The notes under the pieces are model-generated. The model did not search any database and had not been told where the DNA came from. It worked only from the letters and a program-made list of their open reading frames with translations. A stretch of DNA of 64,000 bases from Pseudomonas sp. Irchel s3h17 (GTDB lineage Bacteria; Pseudomonadota; Gammaproteobacteria; Pseudomonadales; Pseudomonadaceae): contig NZ_FYDL01000012.1 in the NCBI RefSeq assembly GCF_900187505.1, positions 31,210 through 95,209 of the forward strand, in the 5' to 3' direction. Numbering within the stretch: the first letter of the stretch is position 1; each line of letters begins with the position of its first letter. A program made the translations under genes and the position numbers. Positions 1 through 8,404 of this stretch are shown piece after piece.

Positions 1-1
1 A

Positions 2-460
2 ATCCCGGCACTGCGCCTGGCCGACGGCAATGTGCTGTACGACAGCCGGGTGATCCTCGACTACCTCGACCAGCAACACGTCGGCAACCCGCTGATCCCT
101 CGTGAAGGCAGCGCCCGCTGGCGGCGCCTGACCCTGGCCGCACTGGCCGACGGCATCATGGACGCCTCGGTGACGATCCGTTACGAACTGGCCTTGCGCG
201 CCCCGGACAAACACTGGGACCAATGGCTCGACGCCCAACGCGACAAAATCCGCCGCGCCCTCGCGGTGCTGGAAGCCGACGCCATCGCCGAACTGACCAG
301 CCACTTCGACATCGCCGCCATCAGCGTCGCCTGCGCCCTGGGCTACCTGGACCTGCGTCATCCGGATCTGGATTGGCGCACAGCGAATCCACAACTGGCG
401 GCATGGTATTTCGAGGTGAGTCAGCGGGCTTCGATGTTGGCGACGATGCAGAAATTTTGA
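2..460 (+). CDS. Glutathione S-transferase family protein (3' part, start lies left of the window)
   Basis: The reading frame is open from the first bases and encodes the last ~152 residues of a GST-like protein: the end of the thioredoxin-fold half with the typical YDSRVILDYLD stretch, then the helical C-terminal domain. Bases 3-357 are identical to 2681-3035 inside the complete GST gene at 2500-3138; from 358 on the two copies differ at many positions, yet both end in related C-termini (VSQRASMLAT versus VSQRPSMLAT). It is therefore a paralogue recently homogenised or duplicated over one sharply bounded segment. It lies directly upstream of a CTAGCAG-type palindrome and RHS cassette A, exactly as the complete GST gene precedes cassette B. 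Whether the gene is intact cannot be told because the 5' end is missing. The substrate is unknown. Confidence 0.85.
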   Translation: MPALRLADGNVLYDSRVILDYLDQQHVGNPLIPREGSARWRRLTLAALADGIMDASVTIRYELALRAPDKHWDQWLDAQRDKIRRALAVLEADAIAELTSHFDIAAISVACALGYLDLRHPDLDWRTANPQLAAWYFEVSQRASMLATMQKF

Positions 461-479
461 AACAGGAAAGCTCAGAAGA

Positions 480-495
480 CTAGCAGTTCTGCTAG
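480..495. repeat. Cassette-associated palindrome, copy 1
   Basis: CTAGCAGTTCTGCTAG: 7-bp arms CTAGCAG/CTGCTAG around TT. It ends 67 bp before the ATG of RHS cassette A. The same element precedes five other plus-strand cassettes and cassette H. Function unknown: operator, promoter part or recombination site are all possible. Confidence 0.8.
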
Positions 496-562
496 TGGGC
501 AACACCTGAGAAATCTCCGATGCTAAAGGTCCGGTTTTTTTGACATCCACGGAACTCAGCCA

Positions 563-1204
563 ATGCCTACGCCACCTCGCGAAACAGTGCTTTGCCGCTA
601 CCGCTACGATCCGCTGGATCATTCGATTGACTGGGCGCCAGACCAACAGGCCAACATCCAGCGCTATTACTGCCAAAACCGCTTGGCCACCGAAATCCAG
701 GACGCCGCGAAGTGCAGCATTTTCCAGCATGACGACCATGTGCTGGCGCAACAGCGCCACCTGAACGCCAAAGCCGAAACCACCCTGCTGGCAACCGATC
801 AACAACGCTCAGTGCTGAACGCACTCGACTCAACTCGACCTAACCCCATTGCTTATTCACCCTATGGTCATCGCCCGGCGGAAAATGGCCTGCTCAGCCT
901 GCTCGGTTTCAACGGCGAACGGCCGGACCCAGTGACCGGGCATTATCATTTAGGCAATGGCTATCGGCAGTTCAATCCGGTGTTGATGCGCTTTAACAGC
1001 CCGGACAGTTGGAGTCCGTTTGGGAAAGGTGGAGTGAATGCCTATGCGTATTGCAAGGGAGACCCTAGGAATCACAATGATTCGACAGGACATGTTTCTA
1101 ACCCTTTTAAGGGGGCTGCGAATTTACTGGGTCGAACGAAAAGTCCTAAAACGGTCGTAATTAAGTACCTATCAAAAAAACTGTTTGAAATGAAAAAAAA
1201 CTAG
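563..1204 (+). CDS. RHS/TccC-like orphan cassette A (frameshifted tail)
   Basis: The 213-aa product has a constant core (residues 1-177) with a YD-type repeat (RYRYDPLDH), LLATDQQRSVL, YGHRPAENGLLSLLGFNGERPDP and the block NPVLMRFNSPDSWSPFG...YAYCKGD ending at DSTGH. This is the end of the RHS core of TccC-type Tc-toxin components, after which a variable tail normally follows. Here the tail is only 36 residues, because the frame stops just after a run of eight A (1193-1200). One extra A would join it to the open frame through 1494 (LAAEDKELKKEFKAF...), giving about 310 aa, close to its sisters. The tail region is AT- and Lys-rich, unlike its surroundings. An upstream ACGGAACTC may serve as ribosome site. 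In known TccC proteins the tail is the toxic moiety; that is not shown here. Confidence 0.75.
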   Translation: MPTPPRETVLCRYRYDPLDHSIDWAPDQQANIQRYYCQNRLATEIQDAAKCSIFQHDDHVLAQQRHLNAKAETTLLATDQQRSVLNALDSTRPNPIAYSPYGHRPAENGLLSLLGFNGERPDPVTGHYHLGNGYRQFNPVLMRFNSPDSWSPFGKGGVNAYAYCKGDPRNHNDSTGHVSNPFKGAANLLGRTKSPKTVVIKYLSKKLFEMKKN

Positions 1205-1221
1205 CCGCTGAAGATAAGGAA

Positions 1222-1494
1222 TTGAAAAAGGAGTTTAAAGCATTCGATAAAAAAACAGCCTCAGAATCACTAAAGCTCAAAGAAACCCACCTCCCAACAA
1301 AAGAAAGAACAAATGAGATACTCACCAATAAGCATGATGCTCCTGACAACAAGTTTAAGGCAACCATGCACAATCGCGCAGAAGAATACGCTAAAACATA
1401 CCAGCAACTCTCCCAAAGAGTTGACAAAAGTACCAAAGAAAAAATCGAAATCGACTTCTTGGAAAGAGACATCAAAAACCTAAGGAAAAGCTAA
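1222..1494 (+). pseudogene. Detached tail of RHS cassette A
   Basis: This frame is +1 A away from the core of cassette A and has no ribosome site of its own. It is best read as the C-terminal part of the same cassette, cut off by a one-base loss in the A8 tract at 1193-1200. The predicted peptide is very rich in Lys and Glu and looks helical (AEEYAKTYQQLSQRVDKST, IDFLERDIKNLRKS). No known toxin domain is recognised. If the tract slips during replication or transcription, the full protein could still be made. Confidence 0.6.
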
Positions 1495-1548
1495 AAAAGA
1501 CTTCCTGATTTGGCAAAACCCACAGGACACCTGTCGCCGAGTTTCCCG

Positions 1549-2220
1549 ATGAAGCAAATGACCTTCACCGACGCCGAGTACGCCGGCAAACGCAAGCAGA
1601 CCCGCAAAGAGCTGTTCCTGATCGAGATGGATCAGGTGGTGCCGTGGAAAGGGTGATCGCCCTGATCGAACCGCACTACCCGAAGGGTGAGGGCGGTCGT
1701 CCGGCTTATCCGTTGATGGCGATGCTGCGAGTACATCCGATGCAGAACGGGTTCGGCTACAGTGATCCGCGATGGAGGAAGCGCTTTACATCAGGATTGG
1801 TACACCGCGTGGTGGTCAAGGTGGCCAATGTCGTGGACGTCACCCAGGTCGACAAACGGCTGCACGGCGAGGAGAGCGTGGTGTGCGCCGATACTGTCTA
1901 TACCGGGTTCGAGAAACGCCAAGAGCATGCGGGACGCCAAATCATCTGGCAGATTGCGGCGTGGCGCAGCTCCTACAAGAAACACGGAAAACGCAGCGCG
2001 TTATACAAGGCGATACGTAAAATCGAGAAGGCCAAGGCCCAAGTGCGCGCCAAGGTCGAGCATCCGTTCCGGGTGATCAAGCGTCAGCTTGGTTATACCA
2101 AGGTGCGCTTCCGGGCGCTTGACCAAGAACACCGCTCAGAGGGTGACGCTGTTTGCACTGTCAAACCTGTGGATGGCGCGCCGACATCTACTGGCGAGCG
2201 CGGGAGAGGTACGTCTGTAA
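1549..2220 (+). pseudogene. Decayed IS5-family transposase
   Basis: The start (MKQMTFTDAEYAGKRKQTRKE), the middle (VTQVDKRLHGEE, YTGFEKRQEHAGR) and the end (KAQVRAKVEHPFRVIKRQ, then LFALSNLWMARRHLL in another frame) are those of an IS5-group DDE transposase. A one-base loss near 1652 brings an early stop. A second shift lies near 1770, and a third near 2120 shifts the end into another frame, with the original TAA at 2218-2220. A deletion between about 1785 and 1797 removed roughly 100 codons, including the first catalytic Asp region. Total length is 672 bp against about 980 for the family. It lies between cassette A and the complete GST gene and may mark an old rearrangement point. I could not define terminal inverted repeats. 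Confidence 0.8.
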
Positions 2221-2499
2221 TACAGGGAATGGCCACTGCGAGATGCTCGCAGCGGCGAAAAGTGCGTACTCAGCAACGATTTTGATCGTATTTTGAGCTA
2301 CCGCCGTTTTTGAAATCGCAGCTGGAGAAATGGTCGGAAAATATCGGGACTGTCCATGAATTTTGTGTTCAACCAAGGTCAACTGTACAAGCGGGCTTGC
2401 CCGCGAAGGCGATTTCACAGGCGCCATCAACCTCCTCGCCAGCACGCCGGAACTCACTAGGCTAAGCCTCTGCTCCCCGATGATCGCCGAGGAATGCCC
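2221..2499. other. Intergenic stretch with IS remnant and a single REP
   Basis: I see no gene here. The left part is probably what is left of the IS5-type element. A lone REP half (GCGGGCTTGCCCGCGAAGGC) is at 2391-2410. The promoter of the following GST gene should lie in the last 100 bases. Confidence 0.5.
2391..2410. repeat. Single REP sequence
   Basis: GCGGGCTTGCCCGCGAAGGC, a REP of the GCGGGCTTGCCCGC type, without an inverted partner nearby. Confidence 0.65.
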
Positions 2500-3138
2500 A
2501 TGTCCGCCCCCAGCATGACCCTGTTCCACAACCCTGCCTCGCCCTACGTGCGCAAAGTGATGGTGCTGCTGCACGAAACCGGTCAACTGGACCGCGTGAC
2601 CCTGCAACACAGCCAGCTCAGCCCGGTCAGCCCGGTCAGCCCCGATGCCGCGTTGAACCAGGACAACCCGCTGGGCAAGATCCCGGCACTGCGCCTGGCC
2701 GACGGCAATGTGCTGTACGACAGCCGGGTGATCCTCGACTACCTCGACCAGCAACACGTCGGCAACCCGCTGATCCCTCGTGAAGGCAGCGCCCGCTGGC
2801 GGCGCCTGACCCTGGCCGCACTGGCCGACGGCATCATGGACGCCTCGGTGACGATCCGTTACGAACTGGCCTTGCGCGCCCCGGACAAACACTGGGACCA
2901 ATGGCTCGACGCCCAACGCGACAAAATCCGCCGCGCCCTCGCGGTGCTGGAAGCCGACGCCATCGCCGAACTGACCAGCCACTTCGACATCGCCGCCATC
3001 AGCGTCGCCTGCGCCCTGGGCTACCTGGACCTGCGCCACCCCGATCTGAACTGGCGTGACGCCCATCCGCAACTCAGCGCCTGGTACGCGCACGTCAGCC
3101 AACGGCCGTCGATGCTGGCGACTGTGCCGAAGGTGTGA
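2500..3138 (+). CDS. Glutathione S-transferase family protein
   Basis: The product is 212 aa. The N-terminal thioredoxin fold starts with MTLFHNPASPYVRKV (Ser/Pro region of the glutathione site), followed by NPLGKIPALRLADG and YDSRVILDYLD (the cis-Pro and Asp-Ser motifs that bind the gamma-glutamyl part). The C-terminal helical domain runs from about residue 90. The start at 2500 is preferred over ATG 2494 because GAGGA lies six bases before it. A short internal duplication gives SPVSPVSP near residue 42. The family conjugates glutathione to electrophiles or acts as a reductase; the exact substrate is unknown. The segment 2681-3035 is identical to the partial copy at the left end of the window. 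The gene is followed by the palindrome and RHS cassette B. Confidence 0.88.
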   Translation: MSAPSMTLFHNPASPYVRKVMVLLHETGQLDRVTLQHSQLSPVSPVSPDAALNQDNPLGKIPALRLADGNVLYDSRVILDYLDQQHVGNPLIPREGSARWRRLTLAALADGIMDASVTIRYELALRAPDKHWDQWLDAQRDKIRRALAVLEADAIAELTSHFDIAAISVACALGYLDLRHPDLNWRDAHPQLSAWYAHVSQRPSMLATVPKV

Positions 3139-3157
3139 AACCGGCAAGGTCCGGTAC

Positions 3158-3173
3158 CTAGCAGTTCTGCTAG
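3158..3173. repeat. Cassette-associated palindrome, copy 2
   Basis: CTAGCAGTTCTGCTAG, perfect copy, ending 68 bp before the ATG of cassette B. The following leader (TAGGCAAC...CACGGAG) is clearly similar to those of cassettes A and D. Confidence 0.8.
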
Positions 3174-3241
3174 TAGGCAACGCCTGAGAAAGCTCCGATG
3201 CTGAAGGTCCGGTTTTTTGGACCCTGCACGGAGCCCAGTCG

Positions 3242-4309
3242 ATGCCCTCCTCATCTCGCCTGACCGAGTTGTGCCGCTACCACTACGACCCGCTGGATCG
3301 CCAGGCCGGTTGCACCCTCACGCTATTGCAGCCGGCCACCCTCCAGCACTTTTACTGCAAAAGCCGCTTGGCCACTGAAGTACAGGGCGCAGTCGGGACC
3401 AGTCTGTTCCAGCACGACGACCAGCTATTGGCGCAACAGCGGCACCAGAACGATCAGGTCGATACCACACTCCTGGCGACCGATCAGCAGCGCTCGGTAT
3501 TGACTGCGCTCGACACAACCCGCCCCCATCCCCTCGCCTATACCCCCTACGGCCATCGTCCGGCAGAAAGCGGCCTGCTCAGCCTGCTCGGTTTCAACGG
3601 TGAACGGCCGGATTCGGTGACCGGGCATTATCATTTGGGTAATGGTTATCGGCAGTTCAATCCGGTGTTGATGCGGTTTAACAGCCCGGACAGTTGGAGT
3701 CCGTTTGGCGAGGGTGGGTTGAATGCCTATGCGTACTGTGAGGGGGAGCCGGTGCTTGGAAGCGACTCATCAGGCCACTTCAACGTCATTAGAAGTTTCT
3801 GGAAGGGTGTTAGGAATCGCCTTGGCATGCGAACACCCAATGAAGCTAAAAAACATTTCACTGCTAAAACAACGCAAACATCTAAAACTGACAGCCATAA
3901 TACTCAACATAAAAGCCCCACCAACAACAGCCTCGACCAAAACCTCAGCAATATCCAAACACCCGCCTCCATATCTCTCCAAGAGGATATCGCAGGCTTA
4001 AACAAATATAAGTCTTGGATAGAATCACAGAAACGGAACAAATTAAAAATCAGTGAAATAATATCAAAAAACACTCGAGAATCCGAACCCCACAGCAGTG
4101 AGCATTATTGGCCAAGAAGGACTAAAGCCACCACACCACAACCAGCGCCAGAGCCTTCCTATAAAGAATTCATATCAAACGCACCTGGCTCAGAGCTTAA
4201 TAACGCCTATAGCGAGTTACTCACAGAAACCAAACATGCAGCATTTCCACGAGAGATCAAGATAGCTGCCGCAATGGAAAGAGAGATCATTCGGCGTCTT
4301 ACCAGTTGA
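3242..4309 (+). CDS. RHS/TccC-like orphan cassette B
   Basis: The product is 355 aa. The core, residues 1-179, has RYHYDPLDR, LLATDQQRSVL, GFNGERPD, the NPVLMRFNSPDSWSPFGEGG block and ends at DSSGH. The tail of about 176 aa is polar, rich in Ser/Thr/Lys/Asn, with a proline stretch (TTPQPAPEPSY) and a helical end (REIKIAAAMEREIIRRLTS). No known toxin fold is recognised. The tail DNA is markedly more AT-rich than the core. The start is set by GGAG shortly upstream and by alignment with the sisters. By family knowledge the core end is where TccC proteins self-cleave and release the tail; no immunity gene is evident downstream, because the next frame is another cassette. Confidence 0.8.
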   Translation: MPSSSRLTELCRYHYDPLDRQAGCTLTLLQPATLQHFYCKSRLATEVQGAVGTSLFQHDDQLLAQQRHQNDQVDTTLLATDQQRSVLTALDTTRPHPLAYTPYGHRPAESGLLSLLGFNGERPDSVTGHYHLGNGYRQFNPVLMRFNSPDSWSPFGEGGLNAYAYCEGEPVLGSDSSGHFNVIRSFWKGVRNRLGMRTPNEAKKHFTAKTTQTSKTDSHNTQHKSPTNNSLDQNLSNIQTPASISLQEDIAGLNKYKSWIESQKRNKLKISEIISKNTRESEPHSSEHYWPRRTKATTPQPAPEPSYKEFISNAPGSELNNAYSELLTETKHAAFPREIKIAAAMEREIIRRLTS

Positions 4310-4349
4310 CTTTTCAATTCACCACGCAGGCCTTCTTGGAGCACTGTCG

Positions 4350-5414
4350 ATGCCCACTTTCCCTCGCGCAAGCCTATTGTGTCGCTACCACTACGACCCG
4401 CTGGATCGCCAGGCCGGTTGCACCCTCACGCTATTGCAGCCGGCCACCCTCCAGCGCTTTTACTGCAAAAGCCGCTTGGCCACTGAAGTACAGGGCGCAG
4501 TTGGGACCAGCCTGTTCCAGCACGACGACCAGCTATTGGCGCAACAGCGGCACCAACACGGCAAGGTCGATACCACACTCCTGGCGACCGATCAGCAGCG
4601 CTCGGTATTGACTGCGCTCGACACGACCCGCCCCCATCCCCTCGCCTATACCCCCTACGGCCATCGCCCGGCAGAAAACGGCCTGCTCAGCCTGCTCGGT
4701 TTTAACGGCGAACGGCCAGATCCGGTGACCGGGCATTATCATTTGGGTAATGGCTATCGGCAGTTCAATCCGGTGTTGATGCGGTTTAACAGCCCCGACA
4801 GCTGGAGTCCGTTTGGCAAAGGCGGGTTGAATGCTTACGCCTATTGCGAAGGAGACCCGAGGAATCAAGCAGATCCCACCGGGCACTCACTCCATGGGAT
4901 TTTAAGTTTGTTTAGATCAAGAAATTCGCCAGCAAGAGTCATGACAACACCAGCAATTAGCCCAGAAATAACAAATACCGCTTCCGATATCGCGAACATG
5001 AAACGAGGAATGACTTATAAAGGCCAGGTCTTAGGCTATCAACTTGGTGAAAGTTCATCAAATATAAAACTAGACAACATGAGCGTCAAAGACATCAATC
5101 TCCACGCCCGAGTAATCGAAGAAGCCAACCTCAAATTAACCACCGAAAGAACCTCCCTATTAAACAACACACCAAGTTCTCCAGAAAAACAAAGAGCAAT
5201 TGAACATTTCACAATGCCCATACAATACCCCACCGTGACAAATCCTTCGAGCGCCAGAGGGAAAGCAGTACTCAACCTACACTCACAAGCAATGTACTTC
5301 GACCAGCACAAAAACGACCTAAATTTCCTCAACAACATCAATTCCAACCCAACACCGACCCACCAGAACTCTGCTGTACGGCAACTTACATGGCCTCCTG
5401 CCTCTAACCACTAA
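4350..5414 (+). CDS. RHS/TccC-like orphan cassette C (tandem, without palindrome)
   Basis: The product is 354 aa. The core (1-179) is nearly the same as that of cassette B at DNA level, while the tail of about 175 aa is unrelated to it (starts SLHGILSLFRSRNSPARV, ends QLTWPPASNH). It begins only 40 bp after the stop of cassette B with its own GGAG and has no CTAGCAG palindrome, so it is probably co-transcribed with B. The arrangement fits a former 3' cassette that was displaced when a new core-plus-tail recombined in front of it, as known for orphan rhs and cdiA-CT modules. Tail function unknown. Confidence 0.78.
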   Translation: MPTFPRASLLCRYHYDPLDRQAGCTLTLLQPATLQRFYCKSRLATEVQGAVGTSLFQHDDQLLAQQRHQHGKVDTTLLATDQQRSVLTALDTTRPHPLAYTPYGHRPAENGLLSLLGFNGERPDPVTGHYHLGNGYRQFNPVLMRFNSPDSWSPFGKGGLNAYAYCEGDPRNQADPTGHSLHGILSLFRSRNSPARVMTTPAISPEITNTASDIANMKRGMTYKGQVLGYQLGESSSNIKLDNMSVKDINLHARVIEEANLKLTTERTSLLNNTPSSPEKQRAIEHFTMPIQYPTVTNPSSARGKAVLNLHSQAMYFDQHKNDLNFLNNINSNPTPTHQNSAVRQLTWPPASNH

Positions 5415-5508
5415 ACTGTCACGTTCAATATGATTCAAGACGAATAGACTGGCGATATTGATCGCCAGTTCTCTTGCTAGCGCCCTCTCCTCCCGCAACC
5501 CCAACGAT

Positions 5509-6870
5509 CTACTCACCCCCCACCTCCGCCTTGCTCAACTTTCCCCGCCCCATCCCATACCAATCCAGCCTACGCGTCAGCACCATAAACACCCCCAACA
5601 ACCCAAACAGCAACAACGAGCCCATCAACAACGCGTAATCCTCGGCACTCAACAGCCCGTAAAGCAGCCCATACAACGCCGCCAACCCCGCCGAAAAACT
5701 CAAGCCATGCACCGCACTGCGCAGTACGTGGCAGACATAAAACCCGATCAGCAACACACAGGCACTGGCCGACAACAGATACGCCAGGGCAAACCCAATG
5801 TGCTCGGACAGTGACAACAGCAGCAAGTAGAAGAACGCCAGCGCCACGCCGACCAGGGCGTATTGCACCGGGTGCACCGCCAGGCTTTTCAGCACTTCGA
5901 AGAGGAAGAAGCCGGCGAAGGTCAGCACGATGAACAGCAGGGCGTATTTGATCGCCCGCTCGCTCTTGAGGTACTGGTCCACCGGATCGATGAAGCTCAC
6001 GCCGAAGCTGCGGCTTTTGAACTCTTCGCAACTGTCACGGGCAACGCAGGTGCTCAGCGCTTGTTCCAGGTTGGTGGAGAAGAACGAGGTCTGCCAGTTG
6101 GCCTTGAAGCCTTCAGCGCTGATCGCTCGTTGGGCCGGCAGGTAGTTGCCGATAAAGCTGGGGTGGGGCCAGTTGGCGGACACCGTCACGTTGCTGGTCC
6201 TGCCCACCGGGGTGATCTGCAGCTGGCCGGTGCCCTGCAAGCGCAGGTCGAATGCGAAGGTCAGTTCATTGGCTTTGCGAACATCCAGTGGTGCCAGCGT
6301 GGCATGCACGCCTTCCCCCAACCATTCCTCTTGGCTGCCCGGCACAAAGTCCAGGCGCTGGCCATCGAGTTCCAGTTGCAAGGCGTTTTCGATGCCGCGG
6401 ATATCACTGATGCCCACGGCCAGATAGGGCGAATCAAACGTGTAGTCGGCAAAGTCTTCCTCGATCCCCAGGCGTTCCGGGATCGAGAAGTGCCCGCTGA
6501 TGCGGTTATCCGCATGGAACAGCCGCGCCTCGTAAATACCACGGGCACGCAGTTCGGTCTGCACCTGCCCCTCAAGTTCGAAACGCTCCGGCAGGAAATA
6601 CAGGCGCCCGCGCTCCAGGCTGGTCTCCTGGTAACGCGCGCTGGTTTTTTCGTTGCGTTTCCAGGTACGCACCACCTTGCGGTACGGCACCACCATCACC
6701 GGCCCGCTCAACTGCTGGCTGTAACTGGAACTGCGGGCGATGTCTTCTAGGACGCCGTCGCGCAGTTGCTGGCGGTCGTCAATCATGCTGCTGATCATCA
6801 ATAACGGAATCAGCAACAACAGAATCAAAAGGGCAATCGCCCCGACTTTCAAGGCCAGGCTACGGTTCAT
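5509..6870 (-). CDS. creD: CreD, inner-membrane protein of the Cre regulon
   Basis: The product is 453 aa. One N-terminal membrane helix (about residues 7-27, very Leu/Ile-rich) is followed by a large periplasmic domain to about residue 300 and then a cluster of five to six helices to the end, which is the usual CreD layout and length. CreD belongs to the cell-envelope stress response controlled by CreBC; in pseudomonads the regulon links PBP4 inhibition to beta-lactam tolerance (family knowledge). It is the last gene of creB-creC-creD, separated from creC by 115 bp that contain three direct repeats fitting a CreB site (6926-6954), so it probably also has its own promoter. Confidence 0.93.
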   Translation of the reverse strand: MNRSLALKVGAIALLILLLLIPLLMISSMIDDRQQLRDGVLEDIARSSSYSQQLSGPVMVVPYRKVVRTWKRNEKTSARYQETSLERGRLYFLPERFELEGQVQTELRARGIYEARLFHADNRISGHFSIPERLGIEEDFADYTFDSPYLAVGISDIRGIENALQLELDGQRLDFVPGSQEEWLGEGVHATLAPLDVRKANELTFAFDLRLQGTGQLQITPVGRTSNVTVSANWPHPSFIGNYLPAQRAISAEGFKANWQTSFFSTNLEQALSTCVARDSCEEFKSRSFGVSFIDPVDQYLKSERAIKYALLFIVLTFAGFFLFEVLKSLAVHPVQYALVGVALAFFYLLLLSLSEHIGFALAYLLSASACVLLIGFYVCHVLRSAVHGLSFSAGLAALYGLLYGLLSAEDYALLMGSLLLFGLLGVFMVLTRRLDWYGMGRGKLSKAEVGGE

Positions 6871-6925
6871 GGGGTCTCTCCCTGTTCGAATGAGGGAGAG
6901 TCTGAGGGGGCGCTGTGGGGGTTTT

Positions 6926-6954
6926 ATGGAGAGAATGTGGAGACTGTGTGGAGA
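6926..6954 (-). promoter_or_regulatory. Candidate CreB binding repeats in front of creD
   Basis: On the minus strand TCTCCAC, TCTCCAC and TCTCCAT occur with starts exactly 11 bp apart (plus-strand copies begin at 6926, 6937 and 6948), 56-84 bp upstream of the creD start. The enteric cre-tag is two TTCAC half-sites also 11 bp apart, so the geometry fits although the bases differ. Confidence 0.55.
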
Positions 6955-6985
6955 ACACTCACTTCAATAAGCCACAAACAGGTCG

Positions 6986-8404
6986 TCAGGGAAGCTGCAG
7001 CGTGACTTCCACGCCGCCCGGCACATTGCCGACGTGCATTGCCCCGCCATGCAGCTTCACCACCTCTTCGACAAAGTTAAGTCCCAGCCCGGTGCTTTTA
7101 CGTCCACTGTCCGGACGCGGCAGTGAGTAAAAGCGCTCGCTCAATCGCGGCAAGGCATATTCGGGAATCGGCTCGGCCTGGTTGAACACCTTGAACACAC
7201 ACTGATCGCCGTGCCGCTCTGCACTGAAGCGCAACACGCCCTCGACCGGGCTGAAGTCCAAGGCGTTTTCCAGCAAGTTGGCCAACGCCTGACGCAGTAA
7301 AAACGGCTCGCCCATCAGGTTTAGATCCGCTGGAATCTGCAGGTCGACCCGCAATTGCTTACGCTCGATCCGCGCCTGCTGGCCGCTGAGCAATTCTTCC
7401 ACCAACGCTGCCAGCGGCACCGGCACACGCGCCTCCAGCCCCTGGCGCTGCTCAACCTGGGCCAGGTTCAACAAACGCTCGATCAACTGCTGCATCCGCG
7501 CGCTTTCGCTGTCGATGTTGCTGACAAAACGCTGTTGCTGCGCCGCCGGCATCTCACCCTGCAGCAACTCGGCGGCACCGCGAATCGCCGCCAGCGGGCT
7601 TTTCAATTCGTGGGTCAGGGTATGCACATAACGCTCGACGTAGGCCTTGCCCTCCAGTTGCGTGCGCATGTGCTCCACGGCCACGGCCAACTGCTCCAGT
7701 TCGCCTCCCCGATAGTGGGGCAATTGGGCCCGCTGGCCTTCACTGACGGCCTTGGCGTAACCGGTCAAACGCCGCAACGCCCTGCTCAGCCACCACGACA
7801 GCGCCGCGCCGAACAGCAAGCCCAGGCCGATCAACCCGGCGCCGTACCACAGCAAGCGGCGCTCGGTGCGGTCGACGTAGGGCTGCAAGGAACTGTTGGG
7901 CTTGGCCACGGTGACCACGCCGATGATCTGCCCGTTGTCGCGAATCGGCGCGCCGACGTGCATCACCGATGAACCGGGGTCGTCGGTGATGCTGCGGGTC
8001 GAGCGCGCACCGTATTGACCGCGCAGGGTCAGGTAGACATCGTTCCAGCGTGAATAGTCCTGGCCCAGCGCCGTGCCGCTGGAGTCCAGCACCACGATGC
8101 CCTTGGCGTCGGTGACGTAGATACGGTGGTTGACCTGGTTCTTCGGCAAGCCCCAGATGCTTGCCGCGGGTTGCCGCTCGCCATAGGCCTTGAGCAACTC
8201 GGGCCAGCGGTTCTGATTGAGGGTGCCGGCCTTGAAGTCGTCGCGCAGGATCTCGGCCATCAGGTTGGCGGTGTCCACCAGGGTTTCTTCGGTGGACTGG
8301 CGCACGCCGGGGCGGATCTCTTCCATCACGGTGCTGAGCACGAAGTAACCGGTCAGGCCGACGAACAGCACATAGACCAGGAAGATCCGGATTCCCAATG
8401 GCAT
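6986..8404 (-). CDS. creC: CreC, two-component sensor histidine kinase
   Basis: The product is 472 aa. It has an N-terminal membrane helix (residues 5-27), a periplasmic sensor region, a second helix near 185-207, then a HAMP linker, the phospho-acceptor box LTHELKSPLAAIRGA (His about 265) and the ATPase domain with NLLENALDFSP and GLGLNFVEEV. It phosphorylates CreB. Its ATG overlaps the creB stop by one base (TGATG at 8402-8406), indicating translational coupling. Length and architecture are normal for the family. Confidence 0.93.
   Translation of the reverse strand: MPLGIRIFLVYVLFVGLTGYFVLSTVMEEIRPGVRQSTEETLVDTANLMAEILRDDFKAGTLNQNRWPELLKAYGERQPAASIWGLPKNQVNHRIYVTDAKGIVVLDSSGTALGQDYSRWNDVYLTLRGQYGARSTRSITDDPGSSVMHVGAPIRDNGQIIGVVTVAKPNSSLQPYVDRTERRLLWYGAGLIGLGLLFGAALSWWLSRALRRLTGYAKAVSEGQRAQLPHYRGGELEQLAVAVEHMRTQLEGKAYVERYVHTLTHELKSPLAAIRGAAELLQGEMPAAQQQRFVSNIDSESARMQQLIERLLNLAQVEQRQGLEARVPVPLAALVEELLSGQQARIERKQLRVDLQIPADLNLMGEPFLLRQALANLLENALDFSPVEGVLRFSAERHGDQCVFKVFNQAEPIPEYALPRLSERFYSLPRPDSGRKSTGLGLNFVEEVVKLHGGAMHVGNVPGGVEVTLQLP

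Noticed and set aside
1644..2285. Complete small transposase gene
   Set aside because: Comparison with the IS5-group protein pattern shows several frame shifts and a large internal deletion.
2188..3180. Minus-strand frame over the GST gene
   Set aside because: It is a shadow of the GST gene; low-complexity composition and no ribosome site.
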